Source: Spinacia oleracea (taxonomy: Eukaryota > Streptophyta > Magnoliopsida > Caryophyllales > Amaranthaceae). Taken from it: a stretch of DNA of 64,000 nucleotides. The notes below the pieces were generated by a model that saw only the letters and a list, made by a program, of their open reading frames with translations, searched no databases and was not told the origin of the DNA. Both the position numbers and the translations under genes were made by a program. Of the stretch, positions 63,129 through 64,000 are shown one piece after another. The stretch spans positions 125,446,715 to 125,510,714 of the forward strand of contig NC_079490.1 in NCBI RefSeq assembly GCF_020520425.1, given 5' to 3'. Every line of letters begins with the position of its first letter. Position 1 is the first letter of the stretch.

Positions 63129-63668
63129 CTTAGTTTTAAAAAGCGCGCTTTTTTGCGCTTAAAGCTCGGAAGCCCAAAAGCTCACAACAAAAGGCTTCTG
63201 CCAGCCGAAGCCTAGCGACATACAAGAAGCGCGCGCTTCCTAGCGCTTCGGTGCTTTTGCGCTTCCTAGCGCTTTTGCGCTTCCTGTAGTCTAGGCACAT
63301 CAGATCCTTCTTTTTTATAAAAAATAAAGCCACGTGACTCTAATATTCTTTTTTAAAGTATCACATGATTTCTTTTTTTTAAAAAGCGAATATTTGGAAA
63401 GTTTTTGAAAACCCTAGTGCAATTTTCTCCCGTAGCCTGATTTCTCTAGCCTTCTCGACGGATTTTTCCCGTCGGATGCTGAATTTTTCTTTCATCGTTT
63501 TGATTTCTCTTTCTATTTTCATCTTTTCTTTCCATATTTTCTGAACCTTTGAAAATTTATTATTTCTTTCCGGGTGCGCTTCGCCTACGAAAAGCGTGCG
63601 CTTTCGCTTTGCGCTTAAGCTCCAGGGCCCTTTTGCGCTTCAGTGCGCTTCGCGCTTTTTAAACTAAG
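63129..63668. mobile_element. Non-autonomous hAT element with GCGC-rich arms, copy 2
   Basis: Duplicate of 24943-25482. The AATCTGCC target duplication lies at 63121-63128 and 63669-63676. Confidence 0.92.
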
Positions 63669-64000
63669 AATCTGCCTCAATCTTGACTCTAACCCAAAGC
63701 TTTTACTAACACGTTGTTGGTTAGAATTTGTAGAGGGAAGAGAAGGGGAAGAGAAAGTGAGGTGATTGGAGGGAAGGAGCGAGCTTCCATTTTTCTTCCA
63801 AAAGTTGGAGTGATTTGATTTATTAAGGTTAGGGGGGGGGGGGGGGGGGGGGGAGGGAGGATCTCTTCCCTTCCCCTATGTGTTATCCAAATAAGGGAAA
63901 ATGTATTCCTCACTTACCCTCCAAACATAGTGTAAGGGTTTCAAATGAAAAAGAAAACTGTTCAAAGCCTTAAACTTGGTGTAAGTTTAGGTTTTCCTCG

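Larger units (their letters stand above)
50630..64000. repeat. Large duplicated block, copy 2 (continues past window)
   Basis: Near-identical to 12448-25814, same orientation. Similarity starts at CATTTAG(G)AACGGAGGTAG; upstream the two sites are unrelated. Four more single-base indels relative to copy 1 fall before 50880. After that, differences are about eight substitutions and a few homopolymer length changes up to 64000. Confidence 0.95.

Overview
The window is nuclear DNA of a flowering plant. It is AT-rich, its genes carry many GT-AG introns, and it holds plant-type Stowaway, Tourist, hAT, MULE, L1 and Ty1/copia elements. The main gene is a plant SGR2-type DDHD phospholipase. Frequent TACTCCGTAT-like strings suggest Caryophyllales (Amaranthaceae-like), but this is a weak guess.

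Layout. 1-2150: 3' part of a frameshifted hAT transposon with a 25-bp subterminal repeat array, apparently inserted in a copia LTR. 2153-11695: decayed Ty1/copia element in minus orientation, with a partial 3' LTR, PPT, RT remnant, tRNA-Met PBS and a complete 1340-bp 5' LTR. 11696-12447: unassigned DNA with a 75-bp-period duplication. 12448-25814: first copy of a duplicated block. 48.2-50.6 kb: 5' flank of the SGR2 gene, with a perfect hAT MITE. 50630-64000: second, nearly identical copy of the block, running off the window.

Genes. SDHAF1 (LYR-motif assembly factor of mitochondrial complex II, 98 aa) is on + at 17359-17655. It converges with an SGR2 homologue on - (48501 to 18617). I reconstructed 21 exons with matching phases at every junction, giving an uninterrupted 961-aa protein with HGIG, GHSLG and the D-D-H-D residues. 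The 30-kb gene length comes from introns filled with transposons. The most complex is intron 3 (6.8 kb), which holds an L1 relic, MITEs and a Pack-MULE-like element carrying two exons of an ERD6-like sugar transporter.

The large signal is a direct repeat with a 38.18-kb period: the block starting near 12448 starts again near 50630 with only about eight substitutions over 13.4 kb. If head-to-tail, the whole SDHAF1-SGR2 pair is tandemly duplicated. An assembly artefact (two haplotypes joined) is a serious alternative, because small frame-breaking indels cluster in the first 250 bp of copy 2. No prokaryotic features, CRISPR arrays, tRNA or rRNA genes were seen.
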